NCBI GenBank assembly: GCA_949123685.1
Contig: CASBHZ010000068.1
Span: 1-15,812 of the forward strand
Reading direction: 5' to 3'
Length of the DNA stretch: 15,812 nucleotides
Source: an uncultured Bacteroidales bacterium
GTDB taxonomy: Bacteria; Bacteroidota; Bacteroidia; Bacteroidales; Muribaculaceae
In this document: piece after piece, positions 1 through 7,578 of the stretch
Position numbering within the stretch: the first letter of the stretch is position 1
How the letters are laid out: each line of letters starts with the position of its first letter
Translations under genes and position numbers: made by a program
Notes under the pieces: generated by a model
Seen by the model: only the letters and a program-made list of their open reading frames with translations
Databases searched by the model: none
Told to the model about the DNA's origin: nothing

Positions 1-1303
1 AGGCATAGAAAAATTTGTAGGCGTTGGGAAAATGCTTACTGAACATAAGCAACTCTTTCCGGACAATTCAATTTTCTTTGAAGACACTGTTTCATTGCTG
101 AAGGCTCTCTCGACATCAGATTTTTCAGACGAAATAATACTACTCAAGGGATCTCCGGAATATAATTTCAGGGACATTGCAGACATGCTTGAAGCCCGCA
201 AACATGAAACGGTGCTGGAAGTTAACCTTGATTCCATAGTTACCAACTATAACTATTTCCGAAGCAAACTTCCCTCCTCATGCGGGATCGTATGCATGGT
301 AAAGGCATCAGGATATGGTGCAGGAAGCTATGAGATAGCCAAGACTCTTCAAGATTGCGGAGCTGCATATCTTGCTGTGGCGGTACTTGACGAAGGTATC
401 GAATTGCGACGACAAGGTATCACGATGCCGGTGATGGTTATGAACCCTAAAGTGGTGAACTACAGATCAATGTTTGCAAACCGACTGGAACCGGAAATAT
501 ATTCTTTCTCGATGCTTGAGGATGTGATTGCCGAAGCTGAAAAAAATGGAATAACTGAATATCCTATCCATATCAAGCTTGACACGGGAATGCACCGTAT
601 GGGGTTTGTGGAAGAGGAGCTGCCATCATTGATAGAGCTTATCAATTCCACCAATGCTGTGCGCATAAAAACCGTATTCTCACACCTTGCGACAGCCGAC
701 TGCATCGACATGGACGATTTCACGGAATTACAGCTGTCACGGTTTGAATGCTATACGTCATACATAAAAAATAACTGCAGGTATCCTATATTGTGCCATA
801 TATTAAATTCTGCAGGAATACTCCGCTATCCGGATCATCATTACGATCTGGCTCGACTTGGCATAGGACTTTACGGTGCCAACACGCTCCCTCTGGAAAT
901 AGAACGTCCGTTGGCTGTAGTTTCAACACTACGCACTATCATCATCGCTATACGCGAATATAATCCAGGAGAAACCGTTGGATACGGAAGATGGGGTAAA
1001 ATTGAAAGACGGGCAAAGATAGCCACTCTCCCTATAGGATACGCAGACGGGATGAACAGACATTTCGGTAGAGGCAATATCTCCGTTATGGTAAACGGAA
1101 AAGAGGCACCTACCATCGGCAACATATGCATGGATGCATGCATGATAGACGTGACCGGTATCGACTGCGAAGTGGGAGACCCCGTAGAAATTTTCGGTCA
1201 AAACATGCCCGTACAAAGGCTTGCCGACACCCTTGACACAATTCCATACGAGATTTTAACCTCCATCTCGCCACGCGTGAAACGCATATATTTCCGCGAA
1301 TAA
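1..1303 (+). CDS. murF-alr: Bifunctional MurF / alanine racemase, 5' end missing
   Basis: The reading frame is open from the window edge, so the ATG at 32 is internal and the gene is partial. The first ~68 codons match the end of MurF, the ligase that adds D-Ala-D-Ala to UDP-MurNAc-tripeptide; ILLKGS is visible near 155. From about nt 206 a complete alanine racemase follows. It makes D-alanine with PLP: the MVKASGYGAG motif carries the PLP lysine (codon 302-304), VGYGR carries the catalytic tyrosine (983-985), and the C-terminal IGYADG and ICMDACMID motifs are present. This fusion is a known Bacteroidetes arrangement that pairs D-Ala supply with its use in peptidoglycan precursors. The gene stops at 1303, directly against the stop codon of convergent xseB. 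Seen: motifs and open frame. Inferred: the missing MurF ATP-binding part lies upstream. Confidence 0.93.
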   Translation, partial: GIEKFVGVGKMLTEHKQLFPDNSIFFEDTVSLLKALSTSDFSDEIILLKGSPEYNFRDIADMLEARKHETVLEVNLDSIVTNYNYFRSKLPSSCGIVCMVKASGYGAGSYEIAKTLQDCGAAYLAVAVLDEGIELRRQGITMPVMVMNPKVVNYRSMFANRLEPEIYSFSMLEDVIAEAEKNGITEYPIHIKLDTGMHRMGFVEEELPSLIELINSTNAVRIKTVFSHLATADCIDMDDFTELQLSRFECYTSYIKNNCRYPILCHILNSAGILRYPDHHYDLARLGIGLYGANTLPLEIERPLAVVSTLRTIIIAIREYNPGETVGYGRWGKIERRAKIATLPIGYADGMNRHFGRGNISVMVNGKEAPTIGNICMDACMIDVTGIDCEVGDPVEIFGQNMPVQRLADTLDTIPYEILTSISPRVKRIYFRE

Positions 1304-1513
1304 TCATGATTCAGGAAGTGCCTCGCGAAGTGCCTCAAGACACTTCTCCACCTCCTCATTGGTTTTGAAAAGACGCTCTTTGCAGAATTTAAGAAGTTCG
1401 AGGGCGCGGGTGGTATAGTTCGACAACTGATCTATATCACACGCGTCCGATTCCATTTTGCGGACAATCTCTTCAAGTTCTGCCACTGCAGCCTTATATG
1501 TCAGTTCGTTCAT
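1304..1513 (-). CDS. xseB: Exodeoxyribonuclease VII small subunit
   Basis: A 69-residue helical protein with the XseB pattern: the N-terminal TYKAAVAELEEIVRKMES helix, the D-x-x-x-L segment, then an ALELLKFCKERL helix. XseB associates with XseA in cytoplasmic exonuclease VII, which degrades single-stranded DNA into oligonucleotides. The length fits the family (about 60-80). It lies 112 bases downstream of xseA on the same strand and is probably co-transcribed. The last codons hold a short in-frame repeat (GAGGCACTTC twice, 12 bases apart, giving EAL-R-EAL). The ATG at 1513 is preceded by an A-rich run made of 7-base units, listed separately. The stop codon touches the stop codon of murF-alr. 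Confidence 0.9.
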   Translation of the reverse strand: MNELTYKAAVAELEEIVRKMESDACDIDQLSNYTTRALELLKFCKERLFKTNEEVEKCLEALREALPES

Positions 1514-1543
1514 TTTTTCGGTTTTCGGTTTTCAGTTTTTCAG
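1514..1543 (-). repeat. Short tandem repeat in the xseB leader
   Basis: Directly upstream of the xseB start, four imperfect 7-8 base units follow each other. On the coding strand they read CTGAAAAA, CTGAAAA, CCGAAAA, CCGAAAA. The A-rich tract occupies the ribosome-binding region. Bacteroidetes starts often rely on A-rich upstream sequence rather than a strong Shine-Dalgarno, so the repeat could influence translation. That role is inference. Confidence 0.6.
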
Positions 1544-1625
1544 ACTTTTAGTTGCTGCCTGTTCTTATAAATAAGATCATATTAAACACGTATTATAAGC
1601 ACAGAAATTTTTGAGAAAACATGCT

Positions 1626-2939
1626 TTAAGACTGAGAACTTATAATTTCAGAGGCAACCGTACCATCAGGAAGACGCGTCTCAATAATGTCCCCTTCTTT
1701 TATATCGCCTATGCTCCTCACTGCCTTACCATTCAACAAGGTCAGGCTATACCCCCTGTTGATAGTGTTCTGGGGACTCAATACCCTAACCATATTCTCA
1801 AGATTCTTGAGTTTGGTCATAGGTCTGTCAGTGATTTGCATGCATGCTTTCTCAAATCGGTAACGTATCATTCTCATCCGTTCTCTTTCCGAAGCATAGC
1901 GTCTTGAAAGCGAACGCTCGATTAAATGACCAATCTCCGTAAGACGTTTTTCAGAACGCATGATACGTGTCTGAATCCTTGCCGGTAACGCTGTCTCGAT
2001 ATTGGCAATCCTATATTTTTCCCCTTGCATGGCATCTGCACTATATCGGGCAATCTTTTTAACCCTTTCCAATGTTGCCATATACGCCAGACGCAAAGAA
2101 TCTATCAGCATTGCAGCCACAGCCGTGGGGGTCTTACATCTCACACATGCCACTTCATCAAGAACAGTCCTGTCGCGCTCATGACCTATACCCACCGCTA
2201 CAGGAAGAGGGAAAGTTGCAACTGCTTTGGCAATCTCATATTCGTCAAAGCCATTGAGATCTGTCGTGGCTCCTCCTCCACGGATAATGACTACACAATC
2301 CCAAAGATCAATAGTGCCCTCCACAAGTTCAAGCGCATTCCTGACGCTCCGAGATGTCTTCTCGCCTTGCATGATTGCCGGAAATAAATGAGTATAGAAC
2401 TTGAAACCGTCGGGATTATTATTAATCTGGTTCATAAAATCGCCATAACCTGCTGCTCCCGCCGCCGATATAATGGCAATCCTCTGAGGAACCGGAGGGA
2501 AACGGAGCTGTTTATTCCGGTTTAAAACGCCCTCCCTATGGAGCCGTTCAAGAATCTCCCTCCTGATTCGCTCCATATCTCCCACGGTATATGCAGGATC
2601 TATATCGCTTATCGTAAAGCTCAAGCCATAGAGGTTATGGTGATTTGCCGAGCCGCGAACCATAACTTTCATACCGTTTGATATATCCTTACCCGTGGCG
2701 GCATAAAACTTGCTTCGCAAGGAAACAAAAGTAGTGTTCCATATCATGGCACGAATCTTGGCGCATGTATTGCCCGATGCATCTTTCTCCAGCATCTCCA
2801 TGTAGCAATGTCCTCCGGCAATGCGCACATCGCTAAGTTCTGCAGTTACCCACACTCCTTGCAACTGAGGATTCAGTCGGATAGTATTTCCAAGCAGTTG
2901 CTGAAACTGTTGTAAGGTGAGCGCATTATTCACCGCCAT
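1626..2939 (-). CDS. xseA: Exodeoxyribonuclease VII large subunit
   Basis: A 437-residue protein with XseA architecture. Residues 1-112 form the OB-fold that binds single-stranded DNA (VWVTAELSDVR, GHCYMEMLEKD). The catalytic core follows, with RGGGATTDLNGFDE at 220-233 and GIGHERDRTVLDEVA at 250-264; these match the conserved RGGG and GHExDxT motifs. A basic helical, probably coiled-coil, region spans about 285-385, and the C-terminal segment has NTINRGYSLT. With XseB it forms exonuclease VII, which degrades ssDNA in both directions. I chose the ATG at 2939; an in-frame GTG two codons upstream (2945) would give 439 residues. The gene overlaps the end of the DUF4831 gene by 14 bases, so translational coupling is likely. 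It probably belongs to the operon that starts at nnr. Confidence 0.95.
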   Translation of the reverse strand: MAVNNALTLQQFQQLLGNTIRLNPQLQGVWVTAELSDVRIAGGHCYMEMLEKDASGNTCAKIRAMIWNTTFVSLRSKFYAATGKDISNGMKVMVRGSANHHNLYGLSFTISDIDPAYTVGDMERIRREILERLHREGVLNRNKQLRFPPVPQRIAIISAAGAAGYGDFMNQINNNPDGFKFYTHLFPAIMQGEKTSRSVRNALELVEGTIDLWDCVVIIRGGGATTDLNGFDEYEIAKAVATFPLPVAVGIGHERDRTVLDEVACVRCKTPTAVAAMLIDSLRLAYMATLERVKKIARYSADAMQGEKYRIANIETALPARIQTRIMRSEKRLTEIGHLIERSLSRRYASERERMRMIRYRFEKACMQITDRPMTKLKNLENMVRVLSPQNTINRGYSLTLLNGKAVRSIGDIKEGDIIETRLPDGTVASEIISSQS

Positions 2940-4020
2940 CTTCACCTATCTCGGTAAGTGCACCGGTAATCGCATTGAATGTGGCAAAAGAACGATTCTT
3001 CTTTGCACTGAAAAGCGATGGATTCAAACCGAATTTAACACCGAACTGCGAAAATTCCATTTCTTTGTCATAAAGCGTCCTGCCAAGCGATGAAAGCGTG
3101 ATTTGTGCAGAACCCGGAATATTATATATCACGGCATCTTTGGGTAATTTCTTTTCTTCACCTTTTGCATCAACAGGCAGTTCTCCCCGGTCAGTAACCT
3201 TTACGGTGAGATATACGGGATCGCCGGAATAATCATCGGCACCTACAAATCCCGCAAAATCGCTCATGCGGAAAAGCACCTGACGCCCATCTTCCCTTGG
3301 AGTGAAGGTATAACCACTCGTTACAGTCTCCGTTTCGGTAATACCTACAAACGCGGCCGTAATCGCAGCCTCCTGATGAGTGAGAGAATTGAGCATGAGT
3401 TCAAGTTGTTTCCCATCCTGAGGCATAGTCTCTGCCGTGCCTCGGGTTAATGCAATCTTTGCCTCCCTGATCTCCATAAGACTCTCGGCAAGCATCTGTG
3501 CCCGTTTAGCGGAACTCTGAGATGCGATAAAATCTTCATTTACATATTGGAGATATTCATTAATGTCTATTCTCCCTTTAGCGCTTTCATTAGATTCAGC
3601 AGTATAAGCGGAAGATCCGGGTGCTGAAGATGACATGTCTTTGTTTATCGAAAGGAGCATGCCGTTTTCATCAACGCATATATATGTTGTCGCTCCATTC
3701 TTAAGCTGCATAAGATAGCGGTTTTCACTGTCAGACACGACGTAAGGGGAAACACGCACTCCAGTGATCACCCATGATTCAGAATCCTCCTTTATAACAT
3801 TGTCGGTGCCTATAAATTTCTTGGCATATTGATAATACGGTCCAACTTTTTTTATGGTACGCTGTGCTGTCACCTCTATTTCAAGAGAGGTGACTGGCAA
3901 TGTGTAAACGAGACCATACTCGTTATGTTTATCTGCCGTAAGCAGCTTTGTTTGCTGTGCACTTCCGGGAAGCACCGCCATAATGGCTATAGCCGATATC
4001 AATATCTTAACTAATTTCAT
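2926..4020 (-). CDS. DUF4831-family exported protein
   Basis: A 364-residue protein with an N-terminal signal peptide: basic MKLVK, a hydrophobic core, and probable cleavage after PGSAQ or nearby. There is no lipobox cysteine. The mature N-terminus (EYGLVYTLPVTSLEIEV, then a GPYYQYAKKFIG segment) resembles what I recall of the Bacteroidetes-specific DUF4831 family, and the length fits. Function is unknown. The protein is predicted to act in the periplasm or at the cell surface and looks beta-rich, with no catalytic motif I can identify. It lies 50 bases downstream of nnr and overlaps xseA by 14-20 bases, so it is probably in one transcript with cytoplasmic housekeeping enzymes. The link between an exported protein and exonuclease VII is unexplained. 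The family call is from memory of sequence pattern, not a search. Confidence 0.75.
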   Translation of the reverse strand: MKLVKILISAIAIMAVLPGSAQQTKLLTADKHNEYGLVYTLPVTSLEIEVTAQRTIKKVGPYYQYAKKFIGTDNVIKEDSESWVITGVRVSPYVVSDSENRYLMQLKNGATTYICVDENGMLLSINKDMSSSAPGSSAYTAESNESAKGRIDINEYLQYVNEDFIASQSSAKRAQMLAESLMEIREAKIALTRGTAETMPQDGKQLELMLNSLTHQEAAITAAFVGITETETVTSGYTFTPREDGRQVLFRMSDFAGFVGADDYSGDPVYLTVKVTDRGELPVDAKGEEKKLPKDAVIYNIPGSAQITLSSLGRTLYDKEMEFSQFGVKFGLNPSLFSAKKNRSFATFNAITGALTEIGEDGGE

Positions 4021-4070
4021 AAATATAAGTATGAATCTTTTTTATAAACCAAATCCAATAATTGAACACA

Positions 4071-5594
4071 CTAAGCCTTCTTGTCAATTATCATCCTAAT
4101 AGCCCTTCCTACATAATTGGCAATATCTCCGGCTGTCAATCCAAATTCCCCTATCTCCTCGGATGCCAGATCTCCGGCAAGTCCGTGGACATATACGCCT
4201 ATTGTTGCGGCATGTTCGGGACGATAACCTTGAGCGAGGAATGCTGAAACAACTCCGGTAAGGACATCTCCGGATCCGGCTGTAGCCATCCCTGGATTTC
4301 CCGTCGGGTTAATATACACCCTCCCTGTCGGACGGACCGTTGCCGTATAATGTCCCTTAAGCACAATTATGATATTATACTGGCGTGCCATATCAATAGC
4401 GGTCTTCAATCGGTCTTCCGACGACCGTTGTTCTCCAAAAAGGCGATCAAACTCACCAATATGAGGCGTTATGATTGTCTTGGGAGGAAGGAGTGTCAGA
4501 AGCGCGGGACGTTTGGATATGCAGTTTAATGCATCGGCATCAAGAACGAGGGAATTGACCCCGCTCTTTAATAATGCCTCCAAGGCATCTATAGTCTGGT
4601 CGTTCGTTCCGATTCCGGGACCGACAGCCACCGCCTGATGATCATGGTGTATACGCATGTCTGTGATAAAATGCTCATTGCGGTCAGGCTCGAACATTGC
4701 CTCCGGAACAGCAGTCTGCAAAATCGGCAATCCACCTTTGGGACCATGAACCGTAACCAGTCCGGCTCCGCTTCTTAGCGTGGCACGTGAAGACATCACA
4801 GCAGCCCCCATCATGCCTGTGCTGCCTGCAAATACAAGCGCGGAGCCATAGTTTCTCTTGCCGGTGAAAGGCAAGCGCGGCTGGAGCAGAGGACGAATAT
4901 TACGGCTCTCCACAAGCATATACTCTGCAGGCATCTCCTTGATTTTAGCCTCATCAAGGTCAATATCAAGCAACTTCCACTCCCCGAGAATGCTATAATT
5001 CTCTTCAAAAAAGAATGACAGGCGTGGCATCTGGAAAGCAAGCGTGAGATTGGCATGAATCATGTCCCGACGGTTCACCTGAGAGTTCCACTCTCCAAAA
5101 AGCCCCGAGGGGAGATCTATAGCCACGACATATGCCCCGGATTCATTTATATAGCGTGTCACCGCAACGAAACCACCCATCAGCGGTTTATTGAGTCCGG
5201 AACCGAAAAGTCCGTCTATGACAACATCTTTCTCACTGAGGTACGGGGGATTAAATTCACGCGACACTTCCGTAAAGTCTACACCGTCAATTGTGATAAG
5301 TTTCTTACGTTCTTCATCGCAATCGTGACTTAATTTGCCGGCAACATTGAAAAGAAACACCTCAACCCTCTTGTAGCCTCGCTCTATCAGCATACGCGCC
5401 ACAGCGAGGGCATCCCCTCCGTTATTTCCGGGACCTGCCATCACTACGAATCGCTGTCCGGGAAGGAAACGGGAGTTAAGTTCATCTGTCACAAGCTCCG
5501 CAGCCCGTTCCATAAGATCTATGGAACTGATCTGCTGCGCCTCACAAGTGGCGTTATCTAATTCTTGAATTGCCTGCGATGTGAATATCTTCAT
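4071..5594 (-). CDS. nnr: Bifunctional NAD(P)HX epimerase / ADP-dependent NAD(P)HX dehydratase
   Basis: A 507-residue cytoplasmic repair enzyme. It epimerises the damaged hydrates R- and S-NAD(P)HX and dehydrates the S form back to NAD(P)H with ADP. Residues 1 to about 220 are the YjeF_N epimerase domain, with AGPGNNGGDA at 53-62, VIDGLFGSGL at 125-134 and AIDLPSG at 158-164. Residues of about 235-505 are the ribokinase-like dehydratase domain, with GPGIG at 325-329, DADALN at 352-357, TPHIGEF at 376-382, KGHYT at 413-417 and NPGMATAGSGDVLTG at 433-447. The Gly-Ser-Gly-Asp stretch is the usual nucleotide and catalytic loop. Length is typical of the fused form. It is the first gene of a probable operon with the DUF4831 gene, xseA and xseB. 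A good Bacteroidetes-type promoter lies about 65 bases upstream. Confidence 0.95.
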   Translation of the reverse strand: MKIFTSQAIQELDNATCEAQQISSIDLMERAAELVTDELNSRFLPGQRFVVMAGPGNNGGDALAVARMLIERGYKRVEVFLFNVAGKLSHDCDEERKKLITIDGVDFTEVSREFNPPYLSEKDVVIDGLFGSGLNKPLMGGFVAVTRYINESGAYVVAIDLPSGLFGEWNSQVNRRDMIHANLTLAFQMPRLSFFFEENYSILGEWKLLDIDLDEAKIKEMPAEYMLVESRNIRPLLQPRLPFTGKRNYGSALVFAGSTGMMGAAVMSSRATLRSGAGLVTVHGPKGGLPILQTAVPEAMFEPDRNEHFITDMRIHHDHQAVAVGPGIGTNDQTIDALEALLKSGVNSLVLDADALNCISKRPALLTLLPPKTIITPHIGEFDRLFGEQRSSEDRLKTAIDMARQYNIIIVLKGHYTATVRPTGRVYINPTGNPGMATAGSGDVLTGVVSAFLAQGYRPEHAATIGVYVHGLAGDLASEEIGEFGLTAGDIANYVGRAIRMIIDKKA

Positions 5595-5657
5595 TTTAGT
5601 CTGCTTCTTTTACTGCCTTCCTCATCCATTTATTAAACAAATTCCCCGTTCAAATTA

Positions 5658-5689
5658 CAAATTTAACTTCATCCATCCAATATTCCAAA
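5658..5689 (-). promoter_or_regulatory. Predicted promoter of nnr operon (Bacteroidetes type)
   Basis: On the minus strand TTTG (5686-5689) is followed by exactly 20 bases and then TAAATTTG (5658-5665). This matches the Bacteroidetes sigma factor pattern TTTG / TAnnTTTG. Transcription would begin near 5650, leaving a leader of about 55 bases before the nnr ATG. Confidence 0.72.
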
Positions 5690-5714
5690 TATCGGCTCTT
5701 AAATAAAAATAAAA

Positions 5715-5756
5715 AATAATGAAGTCCACACGTAAGAATGTGCAGACTTCATTATT
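5715..5756 (-). terminator. Rho-independent terminator of fructose-bisphosphate aldolase
   Basis: A hairpin sits about 20 bases past the aldolase stop codon. A 12-bp perfect stem (AATAATGAAGTC at 5715-5726 pairs with 5745-5756) is followed by a 2-base bulge, four more pairs (CACA/TGTG) and an 8-base loop. On the minus strand the hairpin is followed by a U-rich run (5701-5714). It separates the aldolase gene from the nnr promoter. Confidence 0.82.
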
Positions 5757-5777
5757 ATATATGACTGTTGTAAAAAC

Positions 5778-6779
5778 TTACTCAGCCTTACCTTCGCTGC
5801 CAAGAACGGCTACGATCTTCTGCTTGTAAAGTTTTTCCATTTCGTCGCGAGCAGGACCGAGATATTTACGCGGGTCAAACTCAGCAGGCTTCTCGTTGAA
5901 AACCTTGCGTACGGCAGCTGTCATGGCAAGACGGCTGTCTGAGTCGATATTGATCTTGCAAACATCCATCTTGGCTGCCTTGCGGAGTTCCTCCTCGGGA
6001 ATACCGATAGCATTGGGGAGCTTGCCACCTGTAGAGTTGATCATGTCAACATACTCCTGGGGAACAGAAGATGAACCGTGGAGCACGATGGGGAATCCGG
6101 GGATCTTAGCCTCTACACCCTCAAGCACGTCGAATGCCAATGGAGGGGGAACAAGACGACCTGTCTTCGGATCGCGAGTGCACTGCTCGGGAGTGAACTT
6201 GTATGCACCGTGAGATGTACCGATAGAAATAGCGAGGCTATCAACGCCTGTGCGTGTAACGAAATCTACAACCTCTTCAGGATCTGTATATGTGTGATGA
6301 TCTGAGCTAACCTCATCCTCAACACCTGCAAGAACGCCAAGCTCACCTTCTACAGTCACGTCATGCTCGTGAGCATATTCGCATACTTTCTTTGTAAGGG
6401 CTACATTCTCTTCATAGGGAAGGTGGCTACCGTCGATCATTACAGATGAGAAACCGTTGTCAACACAGTCTTTGCAAAGCTCGAAGCTGTCGCCATGGTC
6501 GAGGTGAAGAACAATCTGGGGATGCTCCCAACCGAGTGATTTAGCATACTCCACAGCTCCCTGAGCCATATAACGGAGCAAAATAGGATTAGCATAGTTG
6601 CGGGCACCTTTAGACACCTGAAGGATTACAGGGGATTTAGTGTCGGCTGCAGCCTTGATAATTGCCTGAAGCTGCTCCATGTTGTTAAAGTTGAACGCGG
6701 GGATAGCATATCCGCCGTGAACTGCCTTTGCAAACATCTCTTTGGTGTTTACAAGACCTAAGCTTTTGTAATCTACCAT
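5778..6779 (-). CDS. fba: Class II fructose-bisphosphate aldolase
   Basis: A zinc-dependent aldolase that interconverts fructose 1,6-bisphosphate with DHAP and glyceraldehyde 3-phosphate in glycolysis and gluconeogenesis. From the chosen start it has 333 residues. Visible motifs are AIPAFNFNN (25-33), LHLDHGDS (91-98, catalytic Asp and a zinc His), VEGELG (143-148), GTSHGAY with zinc His190, LHGSSSV with zinc His234, and the phosphate-binding KINIDSDSR (275-283). The frame extends to an ATG at 6839, but the extra 20 residues look unlike the family; homologs as I recall begin MVxYKxLGLVN, so I place the start at 6779. It appears to be transcribed alone, with a strong promoter at 6915-6946 and a hairpin terminator just downstream. 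Confidence 0.95.
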   Translation of the reverse strand: MVDYKSLGLVNTKEMFAKAVHGGYAIPAFNFNNMEQLQAIIKAAADTKSPVILQVSKGARNYANPILLRYMAQGAVEYAKSLGWEHPQIVLHLDHGDSFELCKDCVDNGFSSVMIDGSHLPYEENVALTKKVCEYAHEHDVTVEGELGVLAGVEDEVSSDHHTYTDPEEVVDFVTRTGVDSLAISIGTSHGAYKFTPEQCTRDPKTGRLVPPPLAFDVLEGVEAKIPGFPIVLHGSSSVPQEYVDMINSTGGKLPNAIGIPEEELRKAAKMDVCKINIDSDSRLAMTAAVRKVFNEKPAEFDPRKYLGPARDEMEKLYKQKIVAVLGSEGKAE

Positions 6780-6914
6780 GGGTTGAATATTATTTAAGTA
6801 AGTATCTATTATTTTTACCTGACCATTAAAACTAAACATACCCTATATGAGTATGATGCGACGTGATTTAATCTTTTACGAAAAACCGCAATGAATCACT
6901 TCTCTAATTTCCTG

Positions 6915-6946
6915 CAAATATAGAAATTTTTCTTTATTTAACCAAA
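6915..6946 (-). promoter_or_regulatory. Predicted promoter of fructose-bisphosphate aldolase
   Basis: On the minus strand TTTG (6943-6946), a spacer of exactly 20 bases, and TATATTTG (6915-6922) form a full match to the Bacteroidetes consensus. The -33 element lies inside the last codons of the upstream nitroreductase gene, whose stop is at 6934-6936. Transcription would start near 6908, leaving a leader of roughly 130 bases before the preferred aldolase start. That leader contains a possible in-frame ATG at 6839. Confidence 0.8.
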
Positions 6947-7512
6947 ATTTCTTGAAGTCTCCTTTTGGGAACGTGATGCTTCCTGTCCTCGTCACGCCAA
7001 TATTTTATATCTCCGTTGTTCATATCGTCTATCACCACTTCCTCTATCGGAAAACCCAATGCGAGCACGTGCAATGGCTCAAGATTGCCGGGTAACGACA
7101 ATACTTCTTTAAGCTTTTGCTTATTGAACGATTTTATTATGCAACCTCCCATACCTACACTGACAGCACCAAGCGTGATTGCTTCAAGTTGCAAGCCGTC
7201 GTCACACATGGGATTTTCAGTAAGATCAAGGTCAAGACACTGAATGATGTACGCCGTAGGCATCTCCCCCTTTTCGGGTCCCTGCCAGTCTGCAAGGTAA
7301 CCTGCCCATGCGAGAAGCGGGAATATTTCATCATTTTCTTTATCCTCAGTGACCAGACGATATTTCAATGGCTGCATGTTGCGCCCGGATGCGCAATAAC
7401 GACACAGTTCCACCAGCTCCTCAAGTTGTTTTTCACTTATTGTCTTAGATCCGTCAAACCTACGATAAGAGCGGTTGCGAATCATCAATTCTTTTAGTTC
7501 TTTATATTCCAT
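6934..7512 (-). CDS. Nitroreductase-family FMN oxidoreductase
   Basis: From the chosen start this is a 192-residue protein of the nitroreductase superfamily, small FMN enzymes that use NAD(P)H to reduce nitro compounds, quinones or other acceptors. The N-terminal RNRSYRRFD (12-20) is the typical phosphate-side FMN contact. ASGRNMQPLKY (41-51) and GAVSVGMGGCII (115-126) match the remaining flavin-binding and dimer segments, and a LALGFP strand is near 150-154. The physiological substrate cannot be read from the sequence. The frame opens at an ATG at 7560 (208 residues), but the extra 16 residues are charged and atypical, so I prefer the ATG at 7512. The gene is divergent from the DAHP synthase gene. 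Its 3' end carries the aldolase promoter, and I see no terminator of its own. Confidence 0.85.
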   Translation of the reverse strand: MEYKELKELMIRNRSYRRFDGSKTISEKQLEELVELCRYCASGRNMQPLKYRLVTEDKENDEIFPLLAWAGYLADWQGPEKGEMPTAYIIQCLDLDLTENPMCDDGLQLEAITLGAVSVGMGGCIIKSFNKQKLKEVLSLPGNLEPLHVLALGFPIEEVVIDDMNNGDIKYWRDEDRKHHVPKRRLQEILVK

Positions 7513-7578
7513 TCTCAAATTTAATACTTTTTCTTGTTCTTTACCCCGATTCTCATGCATTTTTTATAATTTTACTTT

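Noticed and set aside
1124..1145. Repeated ATGCAT palindromes as a possible regulator site
   Set aside because: They are the codons for the conserved ICMDACMID motif of alanine racemase.
871..1307. Antisense open frames under the alanine racemase region
   Set aside because: Shadow frames of a conserved gene; no domain pattern, no upstream start signals.
1319..1340. 12-base duplication at the end of xseB as a mobile-element scar
   Set aside because: It is in frame and encodes a repeated helical EAL segment; no flanking element is present.
1565..1577. CTTAT-AA-ATAAG inverted repeat as an xseA terminator
   Set aside because: A five-pair AT-rich stem with a two-base loop is too weak and cannot fold well; xseB downstream probably shares the transcript.
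4020..4060. TATATTTA preceded by TTTG as a promoter for the DUF4831 gene
   Set aside because: Spacing is 22, the last base mismatches, and the -7 box would touch the ATG; co-transcription from nnr is simpler.
7516..7523. TAAATTTG on the minus strand as nitroreductase promoter
   Set aside because: It sits three bases before the preferred ATG, would give a start inside the gene, and has no TTG about 20 bases upstream.
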